Below, one piece after another: positions 8,454-17,123 of a stretch of DNA of 52,876 bases. Made by a program: the position numbers and the translations under genes. Each line of letters starts with the position of its first letter. Position 1 is the first letter of the stretch. Source of the DNA: Iningainema tapete BLCC-T55 (GTDB lineage Bacteria; Cyanobacteriota; Cyanobacteriia; Cyanobacteriales; Nostocaceae). Under the pieces are notes generated by a model. That model ran no database searches and was not told the DNA's origin. It was given only the letters and a program-made list of their open reading frames with translations. The stretch is taken from the NCBI RefSeq assembly GCF_014698965.1, contig NZ_JACXAE010000119.1, forward strand, positions 1 through 52,876. Reading direction: 5' to 3'.

Positions 8454-9359
8454 TTAATTCAGATTGCTGCTGTAGGCGCTAAAGCCGTAAGCCAAGGTTT
8501 CTCTCATCGCAGGTGATGATGGCTTAATACTTCTGTTAATTGTTTTCGCAAAAGGTACAACAATGCCTTTAATTTTCTCCGGTAAAATTGCATATTCTTG
8601 TGTTGGTTCCACAATATATTGTGGACTCTTTGCTGTAATTCCAGAAGCCGTCAACATCTCTTTGATTTCTGCTGCTGAATATTGCTTGAGATAAACTGGA
8701 TTCCGAGCAAATATATTGAGCTTTCTAATAAAATTGTGGATTTTATGAGAAGGACAAGATTTGTTATGGAAAGAATGATTGAAAACAAAAATACCGTCCG
8801 GTTTCATTATCCGCGCTATTTCCACAAACAGATTTCTGATTTGTGCGTCGGGAATATGCATAAACACACAGTTAGAAATTACCAAATCTACAGAATTATC
8901 TTCTAGCGGCAATATTTCTGCCGAGTCACAGATAATATTAAATTCAGCTTTCGGAAAGAAATCATATTCTTGCTTACACTTAAGTAAACGTCGCAATAAA
9001 GGTTCAGAAATATCCAGCCCGTAGTATTTATTGCATTGCAGATTTTTCTCTTTAGAAAGATACAAAGGAATTCTACCGTAACCACAGCCAAGTTCCAGAA
9101 TAGAATCAACTGATTTATTCTGAGGAAATAGATTCCAAGTTCCACCAGGTCTTCCCGTCAGTAGTGTATAATCTTGTTTAATTGGCGCTGTTTCCCCAGC
9201 CTTTTCAATCTTTTGAGAACCGTAGTATGTTTTGCCTATTTTATCCCATTTTTGTTTATGTTTGGTACTAGTTAATTCCTCGTATGATTTGGGAAAATAA
9301 ATACCATCTCTAATTTGAAATTCGCGTAAAGTAATAGGTGAATTTACTGATTGAGTCAT
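8454..9359 (-). CDS. Class I SAM-dependent methyltransferase
   Basis: The product (301 aa from the chosen start) has the SAM-binding motif I SILELGCGYGRIPLYL, an acidic strand end in YYGLDIS, and post-motif sequences ISNCVFMHIPD and GIFVFNHSFHNK typical of Rossmann-fold methyltransferases. The substrate cannot be read from the sequence; an O- or C-methyltransferase of a secondary metabolite or sugar is possible. I prefer the ATG at 9359 (MTQSVNSP). The ATG at 9386 would leave only a few bases to the divergent gene and has no ribosome-binding site, whereas a weak GGATAAG precedes 9359. The gene is divergent from the FAD oxidoreductase, and the short space between them should hold both promoters. 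Confidence 0.85.
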   Translation of the reverse strand: MTQSVNSPITLREFQIRDGIYFPKSYEELTSTKHKQKWDKIGKTYYGSQKIEKAGETAPIKQDYTLLTGRPGGTWNLFPQNKSVDSILELGCGYGRIPLYLSKEKNLQCNKYYGLDISEPLLRRLLKCKQEYDFFPKAEFNIICDSAEILPLEDNSVDLVISNCVFMHIPDAQIRNLFVEIARIMKPDGIFVFNHSFHNKSCPSHKIHNFIRKLNIFARNPVYLKQYSAAEIKEMLTASGITAKSPQYIVEPTQEYAILPEKIKGIVVPFAKTINRSIKPSSPAMRETLAYGFSAYSSNLN

Positions 9360-9436
9360 TAACTTATCCAAGTGAGTAATTAACATGTTTTATGTTATAC
9401 TCTGAAGATAATACTAACTGCAAGTTTTATTTGTGT

Positions 9437-10945
9437 ATGTTAGAAGCGTCACAAGGCAAAGTGGTTGTTGTTGGTGCAGGTTGGGCAGGTTTAGCAGCAA
9501 CCTATCATTTAGCTAAACAAGGTTATGATGTGACGCTGCTGGAAGCGGGTTCATATCCTGGTGGATTGGTAGCGGGGTGGAAGACAACGGCAGGGCGCTC
9601 AATAGAAGCAGGTATTCACGGCTTTTGGTATCCTTATCGAAATATTTTTTCCCTAATTAATGAATTAGGAATTAGCCCCTTTACAAGTTGGACTCGTTCA
9701 TGTCAATATTCACCCGCAGGTTTGGAAGTTGAATCGCCAATTTTTCAAGATTTACCACGACTGCCCACACCTCTAGGCACTTTTCTCTACACTCAGTTTA
9801 AACGTTTACCCTTGAGCGATCGCCTCAGCGCCCTGCCTTTACTTTATGCGGTAATTGATTTTGATAATTCCCATCAAGCTTGGCAACGTTATGATTTCGT
9901 CACAGCCAGAGAATTATTCAAAGATTTTGGTGTTTCTGCCAGACTTTACCGCGAATCTTTTGAAGCAATGTTATTGGTAGGCTTGTTTGCCCCTGGTGAA
10001 CAGTGTTCGGCAGCTGCTACCTTAGGAATGCTGTACTTTTTCATTTTGGCGCATCAACCAGACTTTGATGTAGTTTGGTGTCGTGGCACAGTCGGGGAAA
10101 AAATCTTTCGCCCTTGGGTACAACAAATGGAAAAAGCCGGGGCAAGAGTGTTAGCAAACCGTAGAGTTACTGATTTAATTGTTGGTAGTAACAATCGGGC
10201 AACAGGAGTTGTCTGTGGTGAAGAGGTATTTGATGCGGATGCAGTAATCTTTGCCGTGGGAATCACGGGGATGAAAAAGATTGTCTCCAGTAGCCCCAGT
10301 TTGCAAAGCCGCCCAGAGTTTAGAAATATAAATAATTTAGGAGCAATTGACGTTTTAGCCTCAAGACTGTGGTTTGATCGCAAAATTGATATACCTCGTC
10401 CTTCCAATGCTTGCTTTGGTTTTGATGCCACCACCGGATGGACGTTTTTTGATTTAAATACGCTGCATGACGAATATCGCAACGAGCCAGGAACAGTCAT
10501 AGAAGCTGATTTTTATCACGCCAATCAGTTTCTTAATTTAGAAGATAAAGAGATTATACCAATAGTCCAACACTATTTAACAAGCTGTGTACCAGGATTC
10601 CGAGACGCAAAGGTAGTTGATAGCAGTGTCATCCGTCTACCAAATGCAGTAACTCACTTTGCCCCTGGTAGCTATCGTTATATGTTACCAGCAATTACAA
10701 GTTTGCACAATGTATTTATGAGTGGTGATTGGATTATCACCGCTCATGGTTCATGGTCTCAGGAAAAGGCATACGTTACTGGTTTAGAAGCAGCAAATTT
10801 AGTAATTTACTATTTGGGCAACGGTACACCAGCACAAATTTTACCTGTGGAACCAGACGAAGCCCATATTCAAGTAGCTCGGACTGTCAATAGAATTGTA
10901 CGTCAAATTGGCAACTCTGTATTACCTGATTTTTGGCTACCGTAA
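9437..10945 (+). CDS. FAD-dependent desaturase/amine-oxidase family enzyme
   Basis: The product (502 aa) opens with a dinucleotide-binding motif, VVVVGAGWAGLAATYHLAKQGYD, followed by LLEAGSYPGGLVAGW. This is the arrangement of phytoene desaturase, zeta-carotene desaturase and squalene-associated desaturases. The C-terminal FAD motif is present as VFMSGDWIITAHGSWSQEKAYVTGLEAANLV. It probably oxidises or isomerises a polyene or related lipid. The specific substrate is not clear, and it is too divergent to call CrtP or CrtQ. The ATG at 9437 is chosen over 9392 because the conserved fold begins within ten residues of it; neither start has a clear ribosome-binding site. A TATACT lies at 9396-9401, a plausible -10 element. 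A squalene/phytoene-synthase-family gene lies about 3 kb downstream. Confidence 0.82.
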   Translation: MLEASQGKVVVVGAGWAGLAATYHLAKQGYDVTLLEAGSYPGGLVAGWKTTAGRSIEAGIHGFWYPYRNIFSLINELGISPFTSWTRSCQYSPAGLEVESPIFQDLPRLPTPLGTFLYTQFKRLPLSDRLSALPLLYAVIDFDNSHQAWQRYDFVTARELFKDFGVSARLYRESFEAMLLVGLFAPGEQCSAAATLGMLYFFILAHQPDFDVVWCRGTVGEKIFRPWVQQMEKAGARVLANRRVTDLIVGSNNRATGVVCGEEVFDADAVIFAVGITGMKKIVSSSPSLQSRPEFRNINNLGAIDVLASRLWFDRKIDIPRPSNACFGFDATTGWTFFDLNTLHDEYRNEPGTVIEADFYHANQFLNLEDKEIIPIVQHYLTSCVPGFRDAKVVDSSVIRLPNAVTHFAPGSYRYMLPAITSLHNVFMSGDWIITAHGSWSQEKAYVTGLEAANLVIYYLGNGTPAQILPVEPDEAHIQVARTVNRIVRQIGNSVLPDFWLP

Positions 10946-10951
10946 CCATCA

Positions 10952-10984
10952 AGAAACCCGGTTTCTTAAAGAAACCGGGTTTCT
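10952..10984. terminator. Bidirectional hairpin between convergent genes (family A)
   Basis: Perfect 16-base arms (AGAAACCCGGTTTCTT and its complement) flank one base. It fills the gap between two convergent genes ending at 10945 and 10994, so it is well placed to terminate both. The design matches the palindromes at 8414 and 13803. Confidence 0.7.
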
Positions 10985-10993
10985 CATTTGAGT

Positions 10994-11425
10994 TTACCTT
11001 CGCCGCACATGCAATCCATCCAGCCCTTGTTTAATCCAATTTAAACACTCGAACTCTGATTTGAATAATTTTGGTGCGGCAATGTTGTTTAATGAGTCAG
11101 GGGGATAATGGTCATAAAAATATTTACCACCATCTTGAAAGACAATCACTAAATTGTTATTGTAGATATAGCGACATTTAAAATAGTCACCGTTCGTAGT
11201 AAATTCCGCATTTTTGTCAATGTGTTCTTTGGCGATCGCAATTACGTTTTCAATGCTACTACCGTAAATGCCCGCCGGGTTTTCTGCTTTGTGGAATTGG
11301 CTTTTACTTCCAATTACTGATAATAATTTGTACGAATAAATTTCGTAACCACTTGCCTTGCCAAAAACAAAGGGAATGATGAGATATCCATTATAGGAAA
11401 CTGAATTCTCATAAATATGACGCAT
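10994..11425 (-). CDS. Hypothetical protein, 143 aa
   Basis: This soluble protein has many Tyr residues and alternating strand-like segments (NGYLIIPFVFGKASGYEIYSY; FKCRYIYNNNLVIVFQDGG). It ends in a helix (SEFECLNWIKQGLDGLHVRRR). There is no signal peptide and I recognise no family. It is convergent with the FAD enzyme, with the palindrome at 10952-10984 between them. The ORF is intact with an ATG start, and its codon use looks normal for the window. Confidence 0.5.
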   Translation of the reverse strand: MRHIYENSVSYNGYLIIPFVFGKASGYEIYSYKLLSVIGSKSQFHKAENPAGIYGSSIENVIAIAKEHIDKNAEFTTNGDYFKCRYIYNNNLVIVFQDGGKYFYDHYPPDSLNNIAAPKLFKSEFECLNWIKQGLDGLHVRRR

Positions 11426-11613
11426 CTCTAACTCCTATACCTGTAAATGCCCACTGCAAGATAATTGCTCCGTTTTTCACAGAACAATTAAGAGTAGATT
11501 TTGGAGATTAACGGAATCTGTCTTACCACCATAAAGGCGTGTTATAGCCGAGAAGCGGAATATTTGATTGAATAAACTGCTTCCCTGTCGCTGCTTACTT
11601 ATTCTACCAACAT

Positions 11614-11629
11614 ACTATATCGATATAGT
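11614..11629. promoter_or_regulatory. 16-bp perfect palindrome in a 414-bp gap
   Basis: ACTATATCGATATAGT is a perfect palindrome inside the gene-free stretch 11426-11839, upstream of the debranching-enzyme gene and of the divergent 143-aa gene. It could be an operator for a dimeric regulator. No gene or RNA is evident in the rest of the gap, which is AT-rich and presumably carries the promoters of both genes. Confidence 0.3.
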
Positions 11630-11839
11630 CAAAAAAATACTTCTATTTTTAGAGTTATTTTCAAAGTGTTACAAACCTAGTAGCTTAATATAAAAAAACA
11701 TGGGCAGTGTTGGGTGTCCAATGGTATTCATAACACACTAAAACCATAATATCTACAAGCATTCGATTTGTTTTGCACATCTATTCTATCGGTAGATTTT
11801 ATGAGAAACTGACAGTGATTAATTAAAAAAATTTGTTGC

Positions 11840-13843
11840 ATGAGTATCGAATTTGGACGAGAAATTTGCGGCTACCTCGACATTGCAGAATCACGGGAGT
11901 GGTTAGTCACTAACGGTATTGGCGGTTATGCTTCTGGTACTGTAGCAGGATTGCTAACTCGGCGTTATCACGGTTTATTGGTGGCAGCTTTGAAACCACC
12001 ATTAGGTAGAACTTTACTACTTACTAAGTTTGACGAAACTGCGTCTTACGATCGCCATTCCTATCCACTCTACTGTAATCGTTGGGCGGATAACACCATA
12101 AGTCCCCACGGCTATCAATATATTGAACGTTTTTCTTTAGAAGGTACTATTCCAGTATGGCGCTTTGCTTTGTGTGATGCAATACTTGAAAAACGAGTCT
12201 GGATGCAACAGGGCGCTAACACTACCTACGTCCAATATACCTTGCGTCGTGGTAGCCAACCGCTACAGTTAACGCTCAAAGCATTGGTTAACTATCGCGA
12301 TTATCACAGCAATACCCGGAATGACGGTTGGCGAATGAGTGTAGAGCCAGTGCCAGGGGGAGTTTGTGTCACGGCTTTTTCTGGTGCAGTACCACTTTAC
12401 CTATTGAGCCGCGCCACTGCTACAATTGTGAATAACTGGTACTATGGATTTTACCTAGCAGTAGAACGTCGTCGAGGATTGAGCGATCGAGAAGATCATC
12501 TTCATGCAGCTACCTTTGAGGTGACGCTTCATCCTGGGGAAACTCTGACTTTTGTTGCCAGTACCGAACAGCAACTAGATCTTGATGGTACAACATCTCT
12601 CCAACAACGCCATCAGCAAGAAAAAAATTTAATTGAACTTTGGAGCAAGCAATTACCCCAAGTGGAATCTCCTGCTTGGGTAAATCAACTAGTTTTAGCT
12701 GCTGACCAATTTATTGTAGATCGTCCCTTACCCGACGAACCAGATGGCAAAACTATCATTGCTGGATATCACTGGTTTAGTGATTGGGGAAGAGACACTA
12801 TGATTAGTCTACCAGGTTTGACGGTAACAACTGGACGCTTAGAAATTGCCCGCTCAATTTTGCGTACTTTTGCCAAATATGTAGATCGAGGAATGCTTCC
12901 CAATCGCTTTCCTGATGCAGGACAGACACCAGATTATAACACAGTTGATGCGACACTTTGGTATTTTGAAGCGATCCGCAGTTACTACAGTGTGACAAAA
13001 GATGTTGATTTGGTGAGAGAACTTTTTCCAACTCTAGCAGATATTATTCACTGGCATCGTCAAGGCACACGCTACAACATCCACCTTGATACAGATGGTT
13101 TACTTTATGCTGGTGTTGCTGGAGTACAACTGACTTGGATGGATGCGAAGGTTGATGATTGGGTTGTTACGCCCCGCATTGGTAAACCTGTAGAAATTAA
13201 CGCTTTATGGTATAACGCGCTCTTGACAATGGTCTTGTTTGCTCAACAAATTGGTCAGCCATATCAAGAGTATAAAGATCTTGCCAACCTTGTTCAAACA
13301 CAATTTTCTCGCTTCTGGAACAATTCGACCAATTACTGCTATGATGTCTTAGATACTCCTGACGGAGATGATATATCCTTGCGTCCCAACCAAATATTTG
13401 CGGTATCCTTAAGTGAAAGCCCACTCACACCAGAACAACAGCGTGGAGTAGTAGAAGCTTGTGGAAGAGTTTTGCTGACTTCTTATGGGTTGCGATCGCT
13501 TAGCCCAGAGCATCCTCAATACCAAGGAATTTATGATGGCGATCGCTATCAACGTGACGGAGCCTATCATCAAGGAACTGTTTGGGGTTGGTTACTCGGT
13601 GCATTCGTTCACGCACATTTGCGCGTTTATAACAACCCCTCTCAAGCTAGAGAATTTTTAGAGCCAATGGCAAATCATCTTTACGGTCATGGTGTGGGTA
13701 GTTTAAGCGAAATTTTTGATGCTCTTGAGCCGATGACGCCAAATGGCTGTATTGCTCAAGCTTGGACAGTAGCAGAAGTGTTACGAGCATGGGCAGCAAT
13801 AGATACCCGACTTCTTCAAGAAGCCGGGTATCTGAATACTTGA
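11840..13843 (+). CDS. Glycogen debranching enzyme (amylo-alpha-1,6-glucosidase)
   Basis: The 667-aa product combines an N-terminal beta-rich domain (EWLVTNGIGGYASGTVAGLLTRRYHGLLVA, residues 20-50) with an (alpha/alpha)6 glucosidase domain from about residue 290. Signature segments are GYHWFSDWGRDTMISLPGL, TPDYNTVDATLWYFEAI and the HQGTVWGWLLGAFVHA region, where acid/base residues lie in this family. It should hydrolyse alpha-1,6 branch points of glycogen or a related glucan in the cytoplasm. Length is typical of the bacterial archaeal-type debranching enzyme. The last codons are formed by a family-A palindrome (13803-13835), encoding LLQEAGYLNT, so the C-terminus may have been extended or replaced by the repeat. 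Confidence 0.92.
   Translation: MSIEFGREICGYLDIAESREWLVTNGIGGYASGTVAGLLTRRYHGLLVAALKPPLGRTLLLTKFDETASYDRHSYPLYCNRWADNTISPHGYQYIERFSLEGTIPVWRFALCDAILEKRVWMQQGANTTYVQYTLRRGSQPLQLTLKALVNYRDYHSNTRNDGWRMSVEPVPGGVCVTAFSGAVPLYLLSRATATIVNNWYYGFYLAVERRRGLSDREDHLHAATFEVTLHPGETLTFVASTEQQLDLDGTTSLQQRHQQEKNLIELWSKQLPQVESPAWVNQLVLAADQFIVDRPLPDEPDGKTIIAGYHWFSDWGRDTMISLPGLTVTTGRLEIARSILRTFAKYVDRGMLPNRFPDAGQTPDYNTVDATLWYFEAIRSYYSVTKDVDLVRELFPTLADIIHWHRQGTRYNIHLDTDGLLYAGVAGVQLTWMDAKVDDWVVTPRIGKPVEINALWYNALLTMVLFAQQIGQPYQEYKDLANLVQTQFSRFWNNSTNYCYDVLDTPDGDDISLRPNQIFAVSLSESPLTPEQQRGVVEACGRVLLTSYGLRSLSPEHPQYQGIYDGDRYQRDGAYHQGTVWGWLLGAFVHAHLRVYNNPSQAREFLEPMANHLYGHGVGSLSEIFDALEPMTPNGCIAQAWTVAEVLRAWAAIDTRLLQEAGYLNT
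13803..13835. repeat. Family-A palindrome inside a coding sequence
   Basis: 16-base arms with one mismatch (AGATACCCGACTTCTT / AAGAAGCCGGGTATCT) surround one base. It resembles the intergenic palindromes at 8414 and 10952 but lies within the last 14 codons of the debranching-enzyme gene, eight bases before its stop. Confidence 0.7.
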
Positions 13844-14135
13844 CTTTTGACCTAATCTATGTATACAAATGTCAAGATCAGACGCGGGAAAAAGTGTATA
13901 CGATCAACTAAGCATTGTTAAACGCCAGTTGCTATAATTTTTACTCCCCTGTGAAACAGCTACAGGTTATCAACGTCATGTAATTATCAGCTACCAGATG
14001 AAAATGAGATTAAAAAGAAAGACATGTAGATTTGATGACTTGAAAATTGTTTAATGTTCTTAATCATCCACACTTAGTGTAGTGTCATCTGTAGTGACTG
14101 GGGTGCAAGGTTGGTGTATGCGAGGAGTGCAATCA

Positions 14136-14948
14136 ATGAATTTATGTAGAGAAGCGTTGGAAATCCTAAAGGAGACTAGCCGGACTTTTTACATCCCAAT
14201 TGTACGTTTACCTCATGGCTTGCAAGAAGCAGTGACATCAGCGTACCTATGTTTTCGAGCCATTGATGAAATTGAAGACAATCCAGAATTAGATAATCTT
14301 ACCAAAGCAAAGCTATTGCGAGCGATTAGTTTAACATTACAAGCTGGGAGTGATGGCTTTGGCGTTGATGTCTTTTCTCTGGCATTGAGTACACAGGAGA
14401 ATTTACTCCCAGAAGTAACAATGCGGATTCGGGAATGGACATTATTAGCGCCTGCGACTATTGCACCTCGAATTTGGGATGCTACGGCGGCAATGGCAGA
14501 TAGAATGGCTTACTGGGCAGAAAATGAATGGAAGATTCGTGATGAAACAGATTTAGATCGTTATACTTTCGGAGTTGCCGGAGCAGTAGGTTTGTTGCTC
14601 TCTGATTTATGGGCTTGGTACGATGGTACACAAACAAACCGTACCTTGGCAATTGGTTTTGGTCGAGGTTTACAAGCTGTTAACATTCTCCGTAACCATA
14701 TTGAAGATTTGTCACGGGGAGTGGATTTTTATCCAGAAGGTTGGAGTGCAGAAAATATGCAAAAGTATGCTCGTCGCAATCTTACACTAGCAGATGCCTA
14801 CATCAATTCCCTTCCCGTCGGTGCAGCATTAGATTTTTGCCAAATTCCGTTTACACTGGCTTATGGCACTCTTGATGCTCTTGCTGATGGCAAAGAAAAA
14901 CTTAGCCGCAGTGATGTGATGGCGTTAATTGAGCAAGTAACAAAATAA
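14136..14948 (+). CDS. Squalene/phytoene synthase family protein
   Basis: The product (270 aa) has the head-to-head prenyl synthase fold: SRTFYIPIVRLP near the start, a first acidic motif AIDEIEDN, a GAVGLLLSDLW segment and a second motif region, AVNILRNHIEDLSRG, followed by VDFYPEGW. Family members condense two prenyl diphosphates to squalene, dehydrosqualene or phytoene. The second motif has Asn-His where most members have Asp (RDxxED), so activity or metal use may differ. The ATG at 14136 is chosen because GAGGAG lies 8 bases upstream; earlier starts at 14082 and 14118 add residues unlike the family. An HpnJ-like gene follows 69 bases downstream, which favours a role in squalene/hopanoid supply over carotenoids, by inference. 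Confidence 0.85.
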   Translation: MNLCREALEILKETSRTFYIPIVRLPHGLQEAVTSAYLCFRAIDEIEDNPELDNLTKAKLLRAISLTLQAGSDGFGVDVFSLALSTQENLLPEVTMRIREWTLLAPATIAPRIWDATAAMADRMAYWAENEWKIRDETDLDRYTFGVAGAVGLLLSDLWAWYDGTQTNRTLAIGFGRGLQAVNILRNHIEDLSRGVDFYPEGWSAENMQKYARRNLTLADAYINSLPVGAALDFCQIPFTLAYGTLDALADGKEKLSRSDVMALIEQVTK

Positions 14949-14952
14949 TTAA

Positions 14953-15011
14953 TAATTCGTAATTCGTAATTCGTAATTATAGAGAGCAATTACGAATTAA
15001 CGATTACGAAT
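14953..15011. repeat. AATTCGT heptamer repeats with inverted copies
   Basis: Three tandem copies of AATTCGT are followed after a short spacer by the inverted sequence ATTACGAATTAACGATTACG. The block can fold into a hairpin. It resembles the short heptamer repeats known from heterocystous cyanobacteria and separates the prenyl synthase from the radical SAM gene. Confidence 0.65.
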
Positions 15012-15017
15012 AAATAT

Positions 15018-16475
15018 ATGGGAGAGAAGTCTGTGAAGAAAACTCTGTTCCTTAGCCCTCCTTCTTTTGAGGGATTTGATGGTGGTGCGGGTTCGCGATA
15101 TCAAGCCAAACGCGAAATTACCTCTTTCTGGTATCCTACATGGTTGGCACAGCCTGCCGCTCTTGTTCCTGGTAGTAAGCTGGTGGATGCGCCACCACAT
15201 AATCAAACTGTGGAAGATGTGCTGAAAATTGCTCAAGATTACGAGTTAGTGATCATGCACACCAGCACGCCTTCACTATATAATGATGTAAAATGTGCGG
15301 CGGCAATCAAAGCTGAGAACAAGAATGTACAAATTGGCTTTGTTGGGGCGCATGTGGCAGTTTTACCAGAGCAAACTCTGCAAGAAAACCCAGTCATTGA
15401 CTTTGTTTGTCGCAATGAATTTGACTATACCTGTAAGGAATTAGCAGAAGGCAAACCGAGTGAGCAAATTAAAGGTCTGAGCTACCGTGATAATAATGGT
15501 AATATTAATCACAATGAAGAACGCTCACTGATTCACGACTGGGATAGTATGCCCAGTGTATTACCAATCTACGCTCGTGATTTGGATATTACGAAATATT
15601 TCATAGGATATTTACTACACCCTTATGTTTCGTTTTATACAGGGCGCGGTTGTCCGGCAAAATGCACATTCTGTCTTTGGCCGCAAACAATAGGGGGACA
15701 CCAATATCGGAGCAAAAGTCCAGAGGCGGTAGGGCAGGAAATGGCAGAAGCTAAGGCGATATTTGGCTCTAGTGTGCGGGAGTACATGTTCGATGATGAC
15801 ACGTTTACGATAGATAAGCAACGGGCGATCGCCATCAGCGAACACATGAAACGACTGAAACTCACTTGGAGTTGCAACGCCCGTGCTAACTTAGACTACG
15901 ATACACTCAAGCAACTGCGTGACAACGGCTTGCGGTTGTTGCTGGTAGGGTTTGAATCTGGTAATCAACAAATTCTGGATGGAATTAAGAAAGGTATTAA
16001 GCTAGAAGTGGCACGGAAGTTTATGCAAAACTGCCACAAACTTGGCATTACCGTACACGGTACATTCATTATCGGTTTACCCGATGAAAGCCGCCAGACA
16101 ATAGAAGAAACAATTCGCTTTGCTTGCGAAATTAGTCCTCATACCATTCAAGTTTCCATCGCCGCCCCCTATCCGGGAACGGAACTTTATCAACAAGCTC
16201 AACAAAATGGCTGGTTTAATGACAGTTCCCTAGTGGCTAATTCTGGAATTCAAATGTCTACGCTGCAATATCCAAACCTCAAAAACACCGAAATTGAGGA
16301 TGCTGTTGAGCAAATGTACCGCCGATTCTATTTTAGACCTAAAGCTATTATCCCGATTGTTGGTGAAATGCTTAGCGATCCGCAAATGCTCGTGCGTCGT
16401 CTACGCGAGGGGCGCGAGTTCTTCTCTTACCTCAAAGAGCGTCGCAACCAAGTAGTGAGTTCAGTAAACAATTAA
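15018..16475 (+). CDS. hpnJ: HpnJ-like hopanoid radical SAM/B12-binding enzyme
   Basis: The 485-aa product starts with a B12-binding-like Rossmann domain (KTLFLSPPSFEGFDGGAGSRY; residues 8-28). It continues with a radical SAM core carrying the Cys212-Pro-Ala-Lys-Cys216-Thr-Phe-Cys219 cluster motif and YMFDDDTFTI and LLVGFESGNQ strands. This arrangement matches HpnJ, which in other bacteria converts the glycosyl head group of bacteriohopanetetrol to its cyclitol ether. HpnI or HpnK partners were not found in the window. A GGAGAG lies 7 bases before an in-frame GTG at 15033, so the true start may be 15033 rather than the ATG at 15018. The preceding prenyl synthase gene fits a hopanoid context. 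Confidence 0.85.
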   Translation: MGEKSVKKTLFLSPPSFEGFDGGAGSRYQAKREITSFWYPTWLAQPAALVPGSKLVDAPPHNQTVEDVLKIAQDYELVIMHTSTPSLYNDVKCAAAIKAENKNVQIGFVGAHVAVLPEQTLQENPVIDFVCRNEFDYTCKELAEGKPSEQIKGLSYRDNNGNINHNEERSLIHDWDSMPSVLPIYARDLDITKYFIGYLLHPYVSFYTGRGCPAKCTFCLWPQTIGGHQYRSKSPEAVGQEMAEAKAIFGSSVREYMFDDDTFTIDKQRAIAISEHMKRLKLTWSCNARANLDYDTLKQLRDNGLRLLLVGFESGNQQILDGIKKGIKLEVARKFMQNCHKLGITVHGTFIIGLPDESRQTIEETIRFACEISPHTIQVSIAAPYPGTELYQQAQQNGWFNDSSLVANSGIQMSTLQYPNLKNTEIEDAVEQMYRRFYFRPKAIIPIVGEMLSDPQMLVRRLREGREFFSYLKERRNQVVSSVNN

Positions 16476-16514
16476 TAAATATAAGGTTTCACCGCCACTG
16501 GAGCTAGTAACTTT

Positions 16515-16703
16515 GTGGATAATCTTACTCCTGAGTTGTTTCTATCTACTTGCCTTCAAGAAAATGCTCGAAGGTTGAGTGTATACGATCAACAGCTACT
16601 TCAGCCGCAACTTATGCCTGCACTGGCTAAAATCGCTTTGCGTATTTTTAGATTCATGCCTCGACAAAAGCCAAATCCAACAGCTGAGTTTTCTAAATCA
16701 TAG
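16515..16703 (+). CDS. Small hypothetical protein, 62 aa (GTG start)
   Basis: A 62-codon frame follows hpnJ by 39 bases. It begins with GTG and encodes a helical, Leu- and Gln-rich peptide with a basic tail (RIFRFMPRQKPNP). No ribosome-binding site of note precedes it and no family is recognised. It could be a short gene of the hpnJ operon or the tail of a decayed gene. A GTGTATACGATCAAC string at 16579 also occurs at 13891, upstream of the prenyl synthase gene, but its meaning is unknown. Confidence 0.3.
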   Translation: MDNLTPELFLSTCLQENARRLSVYDQQLLQPQLMPALAKIALRIFRFMPRQKPNPTAEFSKS

Positions 16704-16778
16704 AATTTTTTACCCCACCCTAACCCTCCCCGAAATCGGGGAGGGAACTAGGACTAGTTAACGTATCCAGAGGTATGT

Positions 16779-17075
16779 ATGAGTGAACAACATAATAGCT
16801 CTCAACTTGTTTTAGAGCCAGAACAATATGCAGCTTTAGAGCAACTGGCAAGTAAGCAAAACCGCCCAATTTCTGATGTAGCAAGAGAAGTTGTGCGTTT
16901 GGGATTAGAATCTCTTGAACACAAGAAACAGCAGCGAAAAGAAGCTTTGGAGCGTTTAGAGCAAAGGCGGCTAGAAATTTACAGAGTACATGGAATGTAT
17001 CATGGAGATCCAGTTGCTGAGGTACGGGCAGAACGGGAAAAACAAATTGAAAGGGTAATGAGAGGAGAACCTTAA
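16779..17075 (+). CDS. Ribbon-helix-helix/antitoxin-like protein
   Basis: The 98-aa product has an N-terminal strand (SQLVLEPEQYAALEQLA) and helix (ISDVAREVVRLGLESLE) as in RHH DNA-binding proteins. A charged helix and a conserved tail (DPVAEVRAEREKQIERVMRGEP) follow. Such proteins often act as antitoxins or autoregulators. The gene after it encodes a 105-aa protein of unknown function and then a retropepsin-like protease, so all three may form one transcript. The tail of this gene is duplicated as a remnant at 19209-19316, in front of a second copy of the 105-aa gene. No PIN or RelE toxin is adjacent. Confidence 0.6.
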   Translation: MSEQHNSSQLVLEPEQYAALEQLASKQNRPISDVAREVVRLGLESLEHKKQQRKEALERLEQRRLEIYRVHGMYHGDPVAEVRAEREKQIERVMRGEP

Positions 17076-17123
17076 AAGTAGTTCAACCAAAAAATACTTT
17101 TAGTTAAGAAGGGAGAAGTAACA

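Noticed and set aside
13891-16593. Shared 15-base string GTGTATACGATCAAC at 13891 and 16579
   Set aside because: Two occurrences with different contexts are not enough to propose a regulatory site.
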